In this document: piece after piece, positions 10,926-19,655 of the stretch
Numbering within the stretch: position 1 is the first letter of the stretch
How the letters are laid out: every line of letters starts with the position of its first letter
Assembly: GCF_041080675.1 (NCBI RefSeq)
Contig: NZ_CP163520.1
Span: forward strand, 8,523,501-8,587,500
Source: Streptomyces sp. cg36
GTDB lineage: Bacteria > Actinomycetota > Actinomycetes > Streptomycetales > Streptomycetaceae
Direction of reading: 5' to 3'
DNA length: 64,000 nucleotides
Program-made: the position numbers and the translations under genes
Notes under the pieces: model-generated
What the model was told of the DNA's origin: nothing
Database searches by the model: none
The model's input: the letters and a program-made list of their open reading frames with translations, nothing else

Positions 10926-11315
10926 ATGTCTATGATTCATTCGACTGACCCTGACTTCCGCGTGTGTCAGATCAGTTTCGATGCGCTGCTGGAGATCCAG
11001 CTGGAGGCGGAGGGCCGTGGCTGGGCGACTCGGTGGACCTCCGTGGATGCACTCCGCAGTCAGGTCAAGGACGAAGCTGTCGTCCTCCAGTCGCTGATGC
11101 GCGAGGAGCGAGGAGGCGCTGTGCGGGCCTATCGATGCCTCCTGCTGTTCTCGACCGTAGACGGCGGGGATGCTGGCGGAGTTGCCACGATAGATATTGA
11201 TCCGGCGAGGTTTGAATCGCTGGATCGGCTCGATCGAGACCCGGACGTTCGGAAAGCACTTGTCCGGATGTTCTCCCTTGCGATGGGCGGGATTTCGATG
11301 ATCTCGAAGAAGTAG
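10926..11315 (+). CDS. Putative immunity protein for the RHS toxin
   Basis: A 129-residue cytoplasmic protein with no signal peptide or membrane segment. ATG 10926 is preferred over the GTG at 10920 because a GGGGAG Shine-Dalgarno sits 8 bases upstream, inside the end of the RHS gene. I do not recognise a named immunity family. The predicted fold is mixed helix and strand with an acidic middle part. Position is the main argument: it starts 5 bases after the toxin stop, on the same strand, and shares the lower GC of the toxin tip. A toxin tip and immunity gene exchanged as one cassette is the known pattern for polymorphic toxins. Confidence 0.6.
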   Translation: MSMIHSTDPDFRVCQISFDALLEIQLEAEGRGWATRWTSVDALRSQVKDEAVVLQSLMREERGGAVRAYRCLLLFSTVDGGDAGGVATIDIDPARFESLDRLDRDPDVRKALVRMFSLAMGGISMISKK

Positions 11316-11516
11316 TGGGATCTGTCGAGGGTCAAAATCTGGGGGAGTAGCTGCAGCTTGAGTCGGCATTTTCTCCGTTCCTCGCAGATGGAAAACTGGC
11401 CTCTTGATGCGCGGCGAAGCTACCCACTGGGGAAATTATTCCGCGTCGACCTATCATGGTATGAGCGGTTCCTCTCATAGAGCTCAGACGCTCAACTGAT
11501 GGCCCTACGAAAAACT

Positions 11517-11555
11517 CAGAGGCCCCACCGGATTAGCTCTCCGGTGGGGCCTCTG
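11517..11555. terminator. Strong symmetric hairpin terminator
   Basis: A perfect 15-bp inverted repeat (CAGAGGCCCCACCGG, its complement at 11541-11555) with a 9-base loop, in a stretch without genes. It is preceded on the plus strand by AAAA and could work in both directions. It lies 200 bases after the putative immunity gene and just before an IS remnant. Bases 11316-11516 hold no recognisable gene and have a lower GC content. Confidence 0.75.
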
Positions 11556-11599
11556 GGGTGTTTGACGGCGGGTGCGGCTCGTTCTGAGTGAGATCGCGG

Positions 11600-11770
11600 T
11601 CAGGCCGTGAGAACGTATCGGTGCTGGTCAGTTGAGTCGAGACGCTGATGTTCGGCGGCGAGATGGTGGTCCCAGTAGGCGTCAAGATCCCCATTGGCGG
11701 CGACGGTACGGAGTTTCAAGACCGCCTCGGCGCCGTCGAGGCCTCAGCGGGCTCCACTGATCTCGAGACG
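11600..11770 (-). pseudogene. C-terminal remnant of an ISKra4-like transposase
   Basis: Translating the minus strand gives an ISGAR, stop, GLDGAEAVLKLR opening, then NGDLDAYWDHHLAAEHQRL and YVLTA at the stop. This matches the conserved C-terminus of ISKra4-family transposases (W-GL-GAEAVLKLR, DYWxxHxxxEH). An in-frame TGA replaces the expected tryptophan codon after ISGAR. Nothing upstream continues the gene, so only the last ~57 codons survive. It marks an old transposition event beside the broken integrase. Confidence 0.7.
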
Positions 11771-11854
11771 GTCGGTGACTGTTGACTGAACTACCAGACA
11801 GATCTATGTAGTTCAGCGTCCAGGCCGTGTCGGGGAGGACTACCGTCCCGGACC

Positions 11855-12844
11855 ATGACAGAGACGAGTGATGCCTCCCGTGATCTCGCGGGGCTGGTGG
11901 TGCCGTCGGCCGGATCCGTCGTGGAGTCGGATGATCCCTGGCAGCCGTGCCGGCTCCTGGATGCCGACGGCGAGGTTGTCGTCCCGGTGGCGGAGTATCT
12001 GCAGGACCTGCAGGCGATCGGGCGGCCAGCCACGACGCAGCGCTCGTACGCGTTGGCGTTGCTGCGTTGGTTCCGGTTCCTGTCGGCAGTCGGGGTGCCG
12101 TGGGGGCAGGCCACCCGCGTTGAGGCACGAGACTTCAGCAGGTGGCTGCAGATGGTCGCGAAGCCGACCAGGGGCGGGGCGGCTCCGCAGGGGCGTGTGA
12201 ACCCGGTGACCGGCAAGAGCGGTCCTGGCCGTCAGTACGCGCTGCGGACGCGGGCGCACAGCGAGACGGTGCTGCGCGGCATCTACGCCTTTCACCTGGA
12301 GCTGGGCACGGGCCCGTTGAGCAACCCGTTCCCGCTGGCCAGGGGCCGGGACGGGGAACGAGCGCGGGCTCACCACGCGCCGACGGCGCCCATGAAGTTC
12401 GAACGCAGCGGCCTCTACCGGCCCAAGATCGCCCGACAGACACCACGACGGATCCCTGACGATCGGTTCGACGAGCTGTTCGCCCGGTTGCCCTCGCACC
12501 GGGATCGCGCGTTGGTGACGTTGTGGTTGTCCACGGGGGCCCGAGCATCTGAGCTGCTCGGAGTGCGGCAGGGTGAGGTTGACGCCGGGCAGCAATTGGT
12601 GACAGTGGTACGCAAGGGCAGCCGGGTCCTGCAGTCGCTTCCCGCGTCTCCGGACGCGGTGGTGTGGTTGCGCCTCTACCAGGCGCAGATGGACGGGCTC
12701 GTCGAGACGGAGGCGGACAGTCCGTTGTGGTGGACGTTGCGCCGGCCGTTCCGCCCACTGTCCTATCCGGCGGCCTATCGGATGTTCCAGCGCGTCAACG
12801 CCACTACGCGAGCGTGGCCGCGTCCTAATGGCTGTCCCGTATAA
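11855..12844 (+). pseudogene. Tyrosine recombinase (phage-type integrase), truncated by an IS
   Basis: The 329-codon frame begins with an N-terminal SAM-like DNA-binding domain (residues ~45-150; EYLQDLQAIGRPATTQRSYALALLRWFRFL). It then enters the catalytic domain: ALVTLWLSTGARASELLGV holds the first catalytic arginine, and VVRKGSR the lysine region. The homology stops near base 12829, where an IS5-type element starts; the last residues and stop are read from the IS. The HxxR box, second histidine and nucleophilic tyrosine are missing, so it should be inactive. The distal half is not found beyond the far end of the IS, so a deletion went with or followed the insertion. Confidence 0.8.
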
Positions 12845-13038
12845 CTGGCCCTAACAAAGGCGTTGGACGTGGCGGTGGGTGATCAGGCAGACGGCGAGGC
12901 CGAGGAAGGCTTCGTGGATGTCGTCGCGTCGTTCCCATCGGATGCGGAGGCGGCGGAAGCCGTGGAGCCAGGAGGATGGGTGGGCCGCGCGGCGAGGTGC
13001 CCGCCGAAGGCGAGTCCTTTTCCGCACGGCCTCCCGCC

Positions 13039-13072
13039 GAACCGGACATGACGGTTTCCTGTCATCCGGCTC
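13039..13072 (-). ncRNA. Group II intron catalytic domain V
   Basis: On the minus strand this 34-base hairpin begins GAGCCGGATGACAGG, has a GAAA tetraloop and ends CATGTCCGGTTC. This is the classic domain V layout: an AGC-type catalytic triad at the base, a bulge and a GNRA loop. It lies 9 bases after the maturase stop and about 60 bases before the intron 3' end, where domain VI would fit. It is the ribozyme core that binds the active-site metals. Confidence 0.85.
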
Positions 13073-13080
13073 TCCAGTGA

Positions 13081-14862
13081 CTACTGCGTGAGTGGTTTAA
13101 CAGCTCGCTCCGAATGGATTCGGTCATGGCAAGTATCGCAAGCCACAACCGTTTTGCGGCGTCGATGAAGCATGACGCGCGCCCAGTCAGATGGCTGCCA
13201 TCCGGCATGCGCGAGGTCGGCGAGTGCACGGACATGGTGAACCTGAACATTGCCCCTGCTTCCGCAGATCTCGCAGGTATCCGCAAGGAGTCTCGCGACG
13301 AGTTCCTTCTGCGGATAGTCCACCCGGACCGGCTCGCGGTCGACGACTTCTGCCGTCCGCTGCCGTTGGAGTGGAATGCCACCGAACCGTGCGACCAGTG
13401 GTTTCCTGTTCTTCCGTTCAATTCGGGCTTCGAAAGCAACGCGAGGCCCGTTCGGTGTCTCGAAGGTGGTTTTGTACTTCGCCGCCATCTTTGAAACTGT
13501 TGAACGGTGTTTTCCTGCCAGGGTCTTGAGCATCGAGGTCTCCATGACCCATCGCAGGCGGTGCAGCCGGTGGACGTCCCCGGCCAACAGGTAGTACTGG
13601 ACGATTCCCCGATAGACGGTCCCGAAGGTGGCGATGATGGCGTGGTCGTCGCTGTTCAACAGGGCCGGTTGTTTCGCGGGTTTTCCGCGATCAAGATACG
13701 GGGAACATTTGGCCTTGATCACATCCAGCGGGACTCGCAGCGCGATCTGTCCGTTGACCGCTCGACGGCCGCGGGTGACCTTGTTGCTGTTCTGCTGAGT
13801 GGTGATCTCGTAGCCGAGGAACCGTGCCGCCTGGGTTCTGGCATGGGTGATCAGCGTCTTATCCTGGGAGAGTTCTAGCTTGAGTTCGTCACGCAAGAAC
13901 TCGGCCAGACGCTGCTTGATTTCTTCGGCTTCGGCCTTCGGTCCGGTGAACCCGAGCAAGTGGTCATCGGCGTAACGGACATAGCGCAGTCGCCTGTACT
14001 CCGGATCATCCGGGTCGGAGCTTGGCAGACTGTGCATGTGCTGACGCAGCCGTCGGGCTTCCGCCCTGTCGCCGCGCCGGCGTGCCCGTGCCAGCACATT
14101 CGCCACCATGAGGTATTCCAGGTTACGAGCCCGGCGTTCCCCTCGGGTGTATTCCGGAATAAGAACCTTCTCGACGAACTCATCCAACTTGTGCAGGTAG
14201 ATGTTGGACAGGATCGGGGAAGCCACTCCGCCTTGCGGCGCTCCGGAGAGCGTGGCTCCCCACCTCCAGTCCTCTACGTATCCGGCCGTCAGCATGTTGC
14301 GCACCAGCCGAAGGAAGCGGTTGTCGTGAATCTTCTCGCCGAGGGTCGAGAGCAGAACCTCATGGTCCAGGCTCCCGAAACAGTCGGCGATGTCTCCCTC
14401 AACGAACCAGGAAGTCCCGGTCCAGGTATGACCCACCTCGCGCAAGGCGGTGTGGCATCCCTTTCGGGGCCGGAACCCGTGAGAGTGGTTGGAGAACGAC
14501 GGCTCGTAATACGCTTCCAGTAGGAGGCGCACCACTTCACCAACGAGCTTGTCCGACCACGTCGGCAGTCCCAGCGGCCGCGTTTTCCCGTTCTTCTTCG
14601 GGATGTTCACGCGGCGTACTGGACGGAATCGGTAACGCTCGTGGCGTATCGCATCAATGATGCGTTCGATCTTCCGTTGGGACATGCCGTCCACTGTTTC
14701 CCTCGTGACTCCGGGTGTCATCGCGCCATGGTTAGCGTAGATGCGCCCGTAAGCCAGCAGATATAACTGCGGGTTGGACATCTGCCGATACAGTTCGTCA
14801 CACGACAGACCACGCCTGCCGCGCTCACGCAGGACACCCAGCACCGTTTCGGCGCTCTGCAT
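13081..14862 (-). CDS. ltrA: Group II intron maturase / reverse transcriptase with HNH domain
   Basis: A 593-residue intron-encoded protein. The start at 14862 (MQSAETVLGVL) follows a GGGAGGT Shine-Dalgarno and matches the usual N-terminus; an open frame continues upstream to 15012 but lacks family sequence. Reverse-transcriptase blocks occupy about residues 60-330, with the RPLGLP block, EGDIADCFGSLDH, SGAPQGGVASPILSNIYL and the catalytic YADD near residue 297. A maturase X domain follows (about 350-470). An HNH endonuclease closes the protein (CEICG, VHHVRAL, CDTCHDRIH). No break is seen, so the protein should be able to support splicing and retrohoming. Confidence 0.93.
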   Translation of the reverse strand: MQSAETVLGVLRERGRRGLSCDELYRQMSNPQLYLLAYGRIYANHGAMTPGVTRETVDGMSQRKIERIIDAIRHERYRFRPVRRVNIPKKNGKTRPLGLPTWSDKLVGEVVRLLLEAYYEPSFSNHSHGFRPRKGCHTALREVGHTWTGTSWFVEGDIADCFGSLDHEVLLSTLGEKIHDNRFLRLVRNMLTAGYVEDWRWGATLSGAPQGGVASPILSNIYLHKLDEFVEKVLIPEYTRGERRARNLEYLMVANVLARARRRGDRAEARRLRQHMHSLPSSDPDDPEYRRLRYVRYADDHLLGFTGPKAEAEEIKQRLAEFLRDELKLELSQDKTLITHARTQAARFLGYEITTQQNSNKVTRGRRAVNGQIALRVPLDVIKAKCSPYLDRGKPAKQPALLNSDDHAIIATFGTVYRGIVQYYLLAGDVHRLHRLRWVMETSMLKTLAGKHRSTVSKMAAKYKTTFETPNGPRVAFEARIERKNRKPLVARFGGIPLQRQRTAEVVDREPVRVDYPQKELVARLLADTCEICGSRGNVQVHHVRALADLAHAGWQPSDWARVMLHRRRKTVVACDTCHDRIHSERAVKPLTQ

Positions 14863-16205
14863 TTCGCATACCTCCCGAGTCTCGGGCGTCCGAATCACCT
14901 GGCCCCCTTCGCCCTGCGGACGGCTTTCCCGTCCTCCCTGGCCGGGCGTTGCTCCGGCGACTACTACGGGGCCTCCGTCGCCATAGGACTCGCGTCCCGT
15001 AGGCGATCCCACGTTCGTCTCTGCTGTACGTCATAGCGCGACGTAGGCGTCCCATTCATCTCCTTGAATGCCCTCGCTGGGCATCGCTCCGCGCTCCGGA
15101 AGTGCACCGGATAACGATCGGTCCAGTGCAGAGCGCGGCGCCGGTTTCAGTCGTCTTTCCGGCGGATGGGAACTTGCATCTTCTGGAGATTGGGCTTCAA
15201 GCAATCCAGCCTTCGCCATATCGCGCGGGCCACCCAGCACACCGTCCCTGACAACTGAGCCCGGTCACTGGTTTTCTGACATGCTGTTGTCCCCTTCACC
15301 TTTCGGATCCAGGTAAGTCATCTGGCCCAGAAACCTCCTTCCGAGTTCCTCCCGGCTGAACCGGGGATACAAACAGAGCGCCACGTGGCGCACATGGTGC
15401 GCTCGATCACCCAGCGCTGGTGTCCCAAGCGTTCGCTGGACTCGATGCCTTTGCGGGCGATGCGGACTCCGATGCGCTTGCCGCGCAGTCATTTCCGCAG
15501 GTGAGGGATGTTGTATGCCTTATCGGCGTGCAGGCGCCGGGGTTTGAAGGAGCGGCCGCGGTGGGGGTCGTGTCTCGTTTGGTGACCTTCCACCATGGGC
15601 TTCAGCCCCTCGCTGTCGTGGACGTTGGCGGCGGAGACGGCGACGAGGAGGGGCAGTCCGTTCGCGTCCGACGGGACGTGCATCTTGGAACCCGGCTTGC
15701 CCCGGTCCACCGGGCTCGGGCCTGTGTGTTCGCCCCCTCTTTTCCGCCCTGCCGTGGGCGGTGTCGAGCACGACGCGGGAGACGTCGATGAGGCCGGCGC
15801 CGTCGAGCCGGTGCAGGACTGCCTCGTGCAGCCGGCCCAGACTCCGGCTCTGGACCAGAGCACGAAACGGCGGTGCGCGGTCGACTTCGAGATCCCGAAG
15901 CAGGGCGGCAAACGCCCGCCAGGCACAGCCGGACACCAGTACATAGACGATCGTGGCGAACAGCGTCTCATCAGGCGTGTCCTGCGTCCCACCCCCCTGC
16001 GGCCGCACCTTCGACGGAGGGATCAACGGCTTCGCGATCTCCCACAGCCCGTCCGGCACGATCCAACTCCACGTCCCCTGCCTCAAGATGAGGCCCTACC
16101 CCGCCTCACCACATAGGACACCGTCTTAATTCGTGAGGGACCTGGCAGGGGACGTCGCCCCCCGCCGCCAGGTGTGGGTGGTGCTCCTCCTGCGCGCGCC
16201 GCTGT

Positions 16206-19200
16206 TTACAGGGCGTTGCGTGCTGCCGGGTCCGAGCCGTTGAGGAGCTCGTTGATGAGCTGGGTGGTTTCCATCTCGGGTGAGCAGTCAAGGGCCTGGT
16301 TGACCTGTTGGACGCGGGTGATCGCGGTGTGCAGCCCGGAGCGGTTGCCGCGTGCGGCCTCGAGCCGCATCCAGGCGCGGTACATCAGTTCTGCCGAGTG
16401 GTCGACTTCGAGTCCGGTGGCGACGGCCCGGTGCGCGGCGCTGAGGTCGTGCTGGGGGCCGTTGGGGATGCGGTAGGTGGCCACGGTGTGGGCGATGTCG
16501 ATGATCCGCGTGATCATTTCCTGCTGGTAGGGCTCGGCCCAGGGCAGGGGCCGGCCGCCGAAGGGCCGGCCGCGCACCAGAGTCAGCGCCTTTTCCAGGT
16601 CCGCAAGGCCGGAGGGGCCCAGGGGCAGTGCGCGCTGGACGAGCTGGAGGAATCGGGTCCAGTCGCAGCGCACGCCGGCAGCGAGCTGGTAGGGGTCGTC
16701 ACCCGACGTGCGGCGTGGCACGTAGGGGGTTCCGGAGGAGTCGCTGCCCAGGGAGCTGCGCAGGCCCCGCATCCGTGCGTTGAGGGTGCTGGAGGACCAC
16801 GGGCTGAGGGGATCCATGTCCGCACACAGGGCATCGGCATGGCGGCCGGGCCGGAAGTACAGCAGAGCGGCCAGCTGGCAGATCCGCGGGCCGTGACCGG
16901 TGCTGTCCACGCCCGTCACCTCGACCGGTCCCAGGACCCGGATCTCCGGAGCGTGCAGGTCCTGCGCCTGGGTGTCTTCTTCTGTCGCGGCCGTGGCTTC
17001 CTTGCGCGTGTCCCTCGGCCCGTCAGCGGTGCCGGCCTCTGCCGCTTCGGCGGGGTCCGCGGCGGCTGGGGGCGTTGCCGCGGGCGGTTGCGCTGTCGTG
17101 CGGCCCGGGCCCGGGGTGGTGTCGGGCCCGGGCGAGGGGGCGGCGGGGGAGAGGAGGCGAAGCCCCGAGGGATCGGTGCTGGCGGCGAGCAGGGCCGGGA
17201 AGACCTCGCCGCTCACCTGCGTGGCCGCCGCGGGCGAGGGGGAGGGAGCGGCGGCGGGCGCGGTGGACTGCTTGTGTGCCGCTTTGTGCTCGGGCTCCGG
17301 CGGTGTGTCGGGCTCGTTTGGGACGTCTCTCCAGGGGCCCTCGGCCGGGTGGGGCGGCTGCCCGGAGATCTTGAGGGCTGTGGTGATCTGCACGTAGGCG
17401 GCGTGCTCCAGGCGCTGGAGCGTGATGCTGGCTCCGGCGGCGTCGAGGTGCTGCGGGTCGTGGAGGGAGGCGTTGAGGATCTCGGCTGCGGGGAAGGACG
17501 CGGCCGCCGTGCTCGCCGGGGCGATCAGCGTGACCGGCACTTTGCCTGCCCGGTCGATGAGGTCGGCGCATTGCCAGGCCGTGTCCTCGTCCAGCGGGGA
17601 GGCGCACAGCAGGAGGTACGGCTGGTGCTGGGTGTCGGGCATTTGATGCGCTTCCAGCAGGCGTTCGCCCAGATCGCGCAGCGCGTGGGCGGGCTGGCGC
17701 ATGTGGGCGATCCGTGTGGTGGGCAGCAGGTGCGGCAGGTCCTCGCCGAAACCCACGGTGACGATCTCGGTTTCCCCGGCCCAGGGGCTCATTGCGAGTT
17801 CCAGGGCGAGGGAGGTGCAGACCTCGGTGATGTGGACCGGGTTGCCGTCCAGGAGCAGCGCGGGCAGCTGCGCGAGGTTGAGCAGCAGGAGGTCACCGGT
17901 CTCGGTGCTGCCGATCGTGACCAGCCCCGGGTACGGTGCCGGCGCCTCGTGGGCGCCCTCGTCCTCCAGGAGGACGGCATCACCGGGCAGGGCCCACCAT
18001 CCGTCCTGCCCGGCGGCGAAGGGCGCCGCGGGATCCTGGGCGGGATCCTCGGGCAGCACCTCCACTGCGCGGGCACCGATCCGGGCAGCCCGCAGGCCAG
18101 GCAGGATCGCGTCCTTTTCCCGGGCCGTCTGGTGGGCCAGGGTGCGCAGGGCGACGTCCAGGCGGGCCGCGCCGTTTGGCTCGGCGGCCGCCGCCAGCTG
18201 GGCCTCGGCCATGGACGTCTGCGACGCGATGGCGATCGTCTCGCCGGGCTTGCGGCGGCGGCGCTGCAGCGTACGGCGCAGGGCAAGAGCACCGGTGACA
18301 GCGGCCGCCAGCAGGGCGCCGGCCCCCAGGACCGTGTGCAGGTTCAGCAGGCTGGCGGACCGCGCCACCGGTGCCGGTGACGCCGTGGCAGCGGGGGAGG
18401 AGGCAGCCGAACCGGACGGCTGCGCCGGCGCTGACGCAGTGGCGGTGCTGCTGCCCGGCTGCGGCCTTCCTGACGGTCCAGCGGACGGGGGACTGTGCTG
18501 CTGCCGGGGCGGCTCGGCGGGACGGCGGCTCGCTGCGCCGGGGGACGGCAACGCGGGCGCCGTGCTGCGGTCCGGAGCCGGCACATCTTGCGCGGCACCG
18601 CCCGGCGTTGGCCGGGCGCCAGGCGCGGGGGCCGTGGTGTGCTGCCTGCCCGGCGACGCATCGCCGTCGTCTTCGTGCGGTGGTGGATCGGAATGCGCGG
18701 GGCGGGCGCCGGGCACGGTGACCTGCTGCCCCGCGTAGACCCGGTCGGGGTCGGTGATCATGGGCAGGCCGTGCGGCTGCGGCTTGTCCCGGCTGGCGTC
18801 GAACAGCTCGGGCCACTTGTTGCCGTCGCCGAGTTCCTCCTGCGCGATCTTCGACAAGTAGTCGCCCGCGTGGACCGTGACGATATGTCCGGGGTCCTCG
18901 TGGACAGCTGCGGGAGTGTCACCCGGCTGCGTACGGAGGCCTCCTGGAGTGGCGGCGGCCGCGGGCATCTTCAGCTGCCAGCCGGGCTGCAGAAAGCTGT
19001 TGGCGCGAAAGAGTGTGCCGTCGGCCATGGGGCGGCCTTCGTTCAGGCTCGCGATCTCCCGCCACCGCTCGCCCTCTCCCAGCTCGCGCTCGGCGATGCC
19101 CCACAGGCTCTCCGCCGGCCGCGTCTCGCGCACGGTGTACGTGGGCGATGCCGGTGTGCCCGCCGCGGTGGCGGGGGAGACCTGGCCGGCCGCGGCGTTC

Positions 19201-19655
19201 TGGCCGGCTGTGTCCGCCTGGCCGGGCAGCAGGCTCGACATGGTGGCCGGTGCGGCCTGTGCATCGGAGGCCAGGGCCGAACTCGTGGGCAGCAGCACCA
19301 GGATGCTGCCGATCAGGAGAGCTGCGGCGCGCTGTGGGGCGCCCAGCCCCCGTGGGGCTTGCCAGGTCCGGCCCCGTACCTGCGCGATCAGCTCGCGCGC
19401 GGCGCAGAACGTGAACTGCGCCCACCCGATCCAGGCCATGAGCACGAGCATGAGCACGAACAGGCCGCCGGTGTCCTGCCGGTCCAGGAGGTGGGCGAGG
19501 TCGCCGTGGGTGGCGGCCCAGATGACCGGGGTAGCCCAGGCCAGCAGCAGAGGCAGCCCGGCGACTACCCCCGCAAGGACCACGAGACTGAGCACGGCGA
19601 ACAGGAACCGTGCCAGGGTGCGGCCGGCGGCTGCGGAGCGGGTGGTGGAGTGCAT
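16206..19655 (-). CDS. Membrane LysM protein with C-terminal BTAD-type regulatory domain
   Basis: 1149 residues. The N-terminus has three predicted membrane spans (about 15-40, 62-85, 107-130). Two LysM peptidoglycan-binding domains follow (about 175-235 and 258-315; YTVRETRPAESLWGIAERELG, VTVHAGDYLSKIAQEELG). Then come a Pro/Ala-rich linker and a fourth membrane span (about 437-460, followed by RRTLQRRRR). The C-terminal ~250 residues (EIRVLGPVEVTG, QLAALLYFRPG, then a helical repeat) are a bacterial transcriptional activator (BTAD)-like domain as in SARP proteins, with a weak winged-helix part. It is the last gene of the Tad-type operon and its start shares one base with the preceding gene's stop (TGATG). 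A cell-wall-anchored signalling role for pilus assembly is an inference. Confidence 0.8.
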   Translation of the reverse strand: MHSTTRSAAAGRTLARFLFAVLSLVVLAGVVAGLPLLLAWATPVIWAATHGDLAHLLDRQDTGGLFVLMLVLMAWIGWAQFTFCAARELIAQVRGRTWQAPRGLGAPQRAAALLIGSILVLLPTSSALASDAQAAPATMSSLLPGQADTAGQNAAAGQVSPATAAGTPASPTYTVRETRPAESLWGIAERELGEGERWREIASLNEGRPMADGTLFRANSFLQPGWQLKMPAAAATPGGLRTQPGDTPAAVHEDPGHIVTVHAGDYLSKIAQEELGDGNKWPELFDASRDKPQPHGLPMITDPDRVYAGQQVTVPGARPAHSDPPPHEDDGDASPGRQHTTAPAPGARPTPGGAAQDVPAPDRSTAPALPSPGAASRRPAEPPRQQHSPPSAGPSGRPQPGSSTATASAPAQPSGSAASSPAATASPAPVARSASLLNLHTVLGAGALLAAAVTGALALRRTLQRRRRKPGETIAIASQTSMAEAQLAAAAEPNGAARLDVALRTLAHQTAREKDAILPGLRAARIGARAVEVLPEDPAQDPAAPFAAGQDGWWALPGDAVLLEDEGAHEAPAPYPGLVTIGSTETGDLLLLNLAQLPALLLDGNPVHITEVCTSLALELAMSPWAGETEIVTVGFGEDLPHLLPTTRIAHMRQPAHALRDLGERLLEAHQMPDTQHQPYLLLCASPLDEDTAWQCADLIDRAGKVPVTLIAPASTAAASFPAAEILNASLHDPQHLDAAGASITLQRLEHAAYVQITTALKISGQPPHPAEGPWRDVPNEPDTPPEPEHKAAHKQSTAPAAAPSPSPAAATQVSGEVFPALLAASTDPSGLRLLSPAAPSPGPDTTPGPGRTTAQPPAATPPAAADPAEAAEAGTADGPRDTRKEATAATEEDTQAQDLHAPEIRVLGPVEVTGVDSTGHGPRICQLAALLYFRPGRHADALCADMDPLSPWSSSTLNARMRGLRSSLGSDSSGTPYVPRRTSGDDPYQLAAGVRCDWTRFLQLVQRALPLGPSGLADLEKALTLVRGRPFGGRPLPWAEPYQQEMITRIIDIAHTVATYRIPNGPQHDLSAAHRAVATGLEVDHSAELMYRAWMRLEAARGNRSGLHTAITRVQQVNQALDCSPEMETTQLINELLNGSDPAARNAL

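Larger units (their letters stand above)
12975..15393 (-). mobile_element. Group II intron, apparently intact, about 2.4 kb
   Basis: On the minus strand the intron begins at 15393 with GTGCGCC, matching the GUGYG 5' consensus, directly after the transposase codons for VIERT. It ends near 12975, where the transposase resumes with SWLHGFRR. It encodes a maturase/reverse transcriptase (13081-14862) and a recognisable domain V just after that gene. The ~530 bases between 14863 and 15393 would form domains I-III. The 3' boundary is known only to about one base, because the exon frame and the usual AY ending do not agree perfectly. The intron would be excised from the transposase RNA, but its host gene is already decayed. 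Confidence 0.85.
12851..16086 (-). pseudogene. IS5-family DDE transposase, frameshifted and intron-split
   Basis: Exon 1 runs from 16086 to 15394 and exon 2 from 12974 to 12851. The N-terminal part is LWEIAKPLIPPSKV and ATIVYVLVSGCAWR. The frame then alternates between two registers: ISKSTAHRRFVLWSRAGVW in one, LHEAVLHRLDGAGLIDVSRVVLDTAH in the other, then KPGSKMHVPSDANGLPLLVAVSAANVHDSEGL in the first. There are therefore several small indels. A stop after IPHLRK replaces an expected tryptophan. Exon 1 ends in VIERT and exon 2 resumes with SWLHGFRRLRIRWERR, the usual C-terminus of the family. With frameshifts and a stop, the transposase is dead. Confidence 0.75.
12830..16125 (-). mobile_element. 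Degenerate IS5-type insertion sequence carrying a group II intron
   Basis: The ends are inferred. The left end is near 12830 (GGCTGTCCCGTATAACTGG), inside the integrase. The right end is near 16125, reading inward on the minus strand as GACGGTGTCCTATGTGG. The two ends share an imperfect inverted repeat around TGTCC and TAT and are flanked by TAA-like bases. The element holds one transposase gene on the minus strand, split by a group II intron. Without the intron it would be roughly 0.9 kb, normal for IS5-group elements in Streptomyces. Exact ends need comparison with an intact copy. Confidence 0.6.

Noticed and set aside
14863..15012. 50-residue N-terminal extension of the group II intron protein
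   Set aside because: It would be translated from structured intron RNA, lacks family sequence, and a good Shine-Dalgarno precedes the internal ATG.
16308..18380. 690-residue plus-strand open frame opposite the LysM-BTAD gene
   Set aside because: Antisense of a clear multi-domain protein; composition is a GC artefact.
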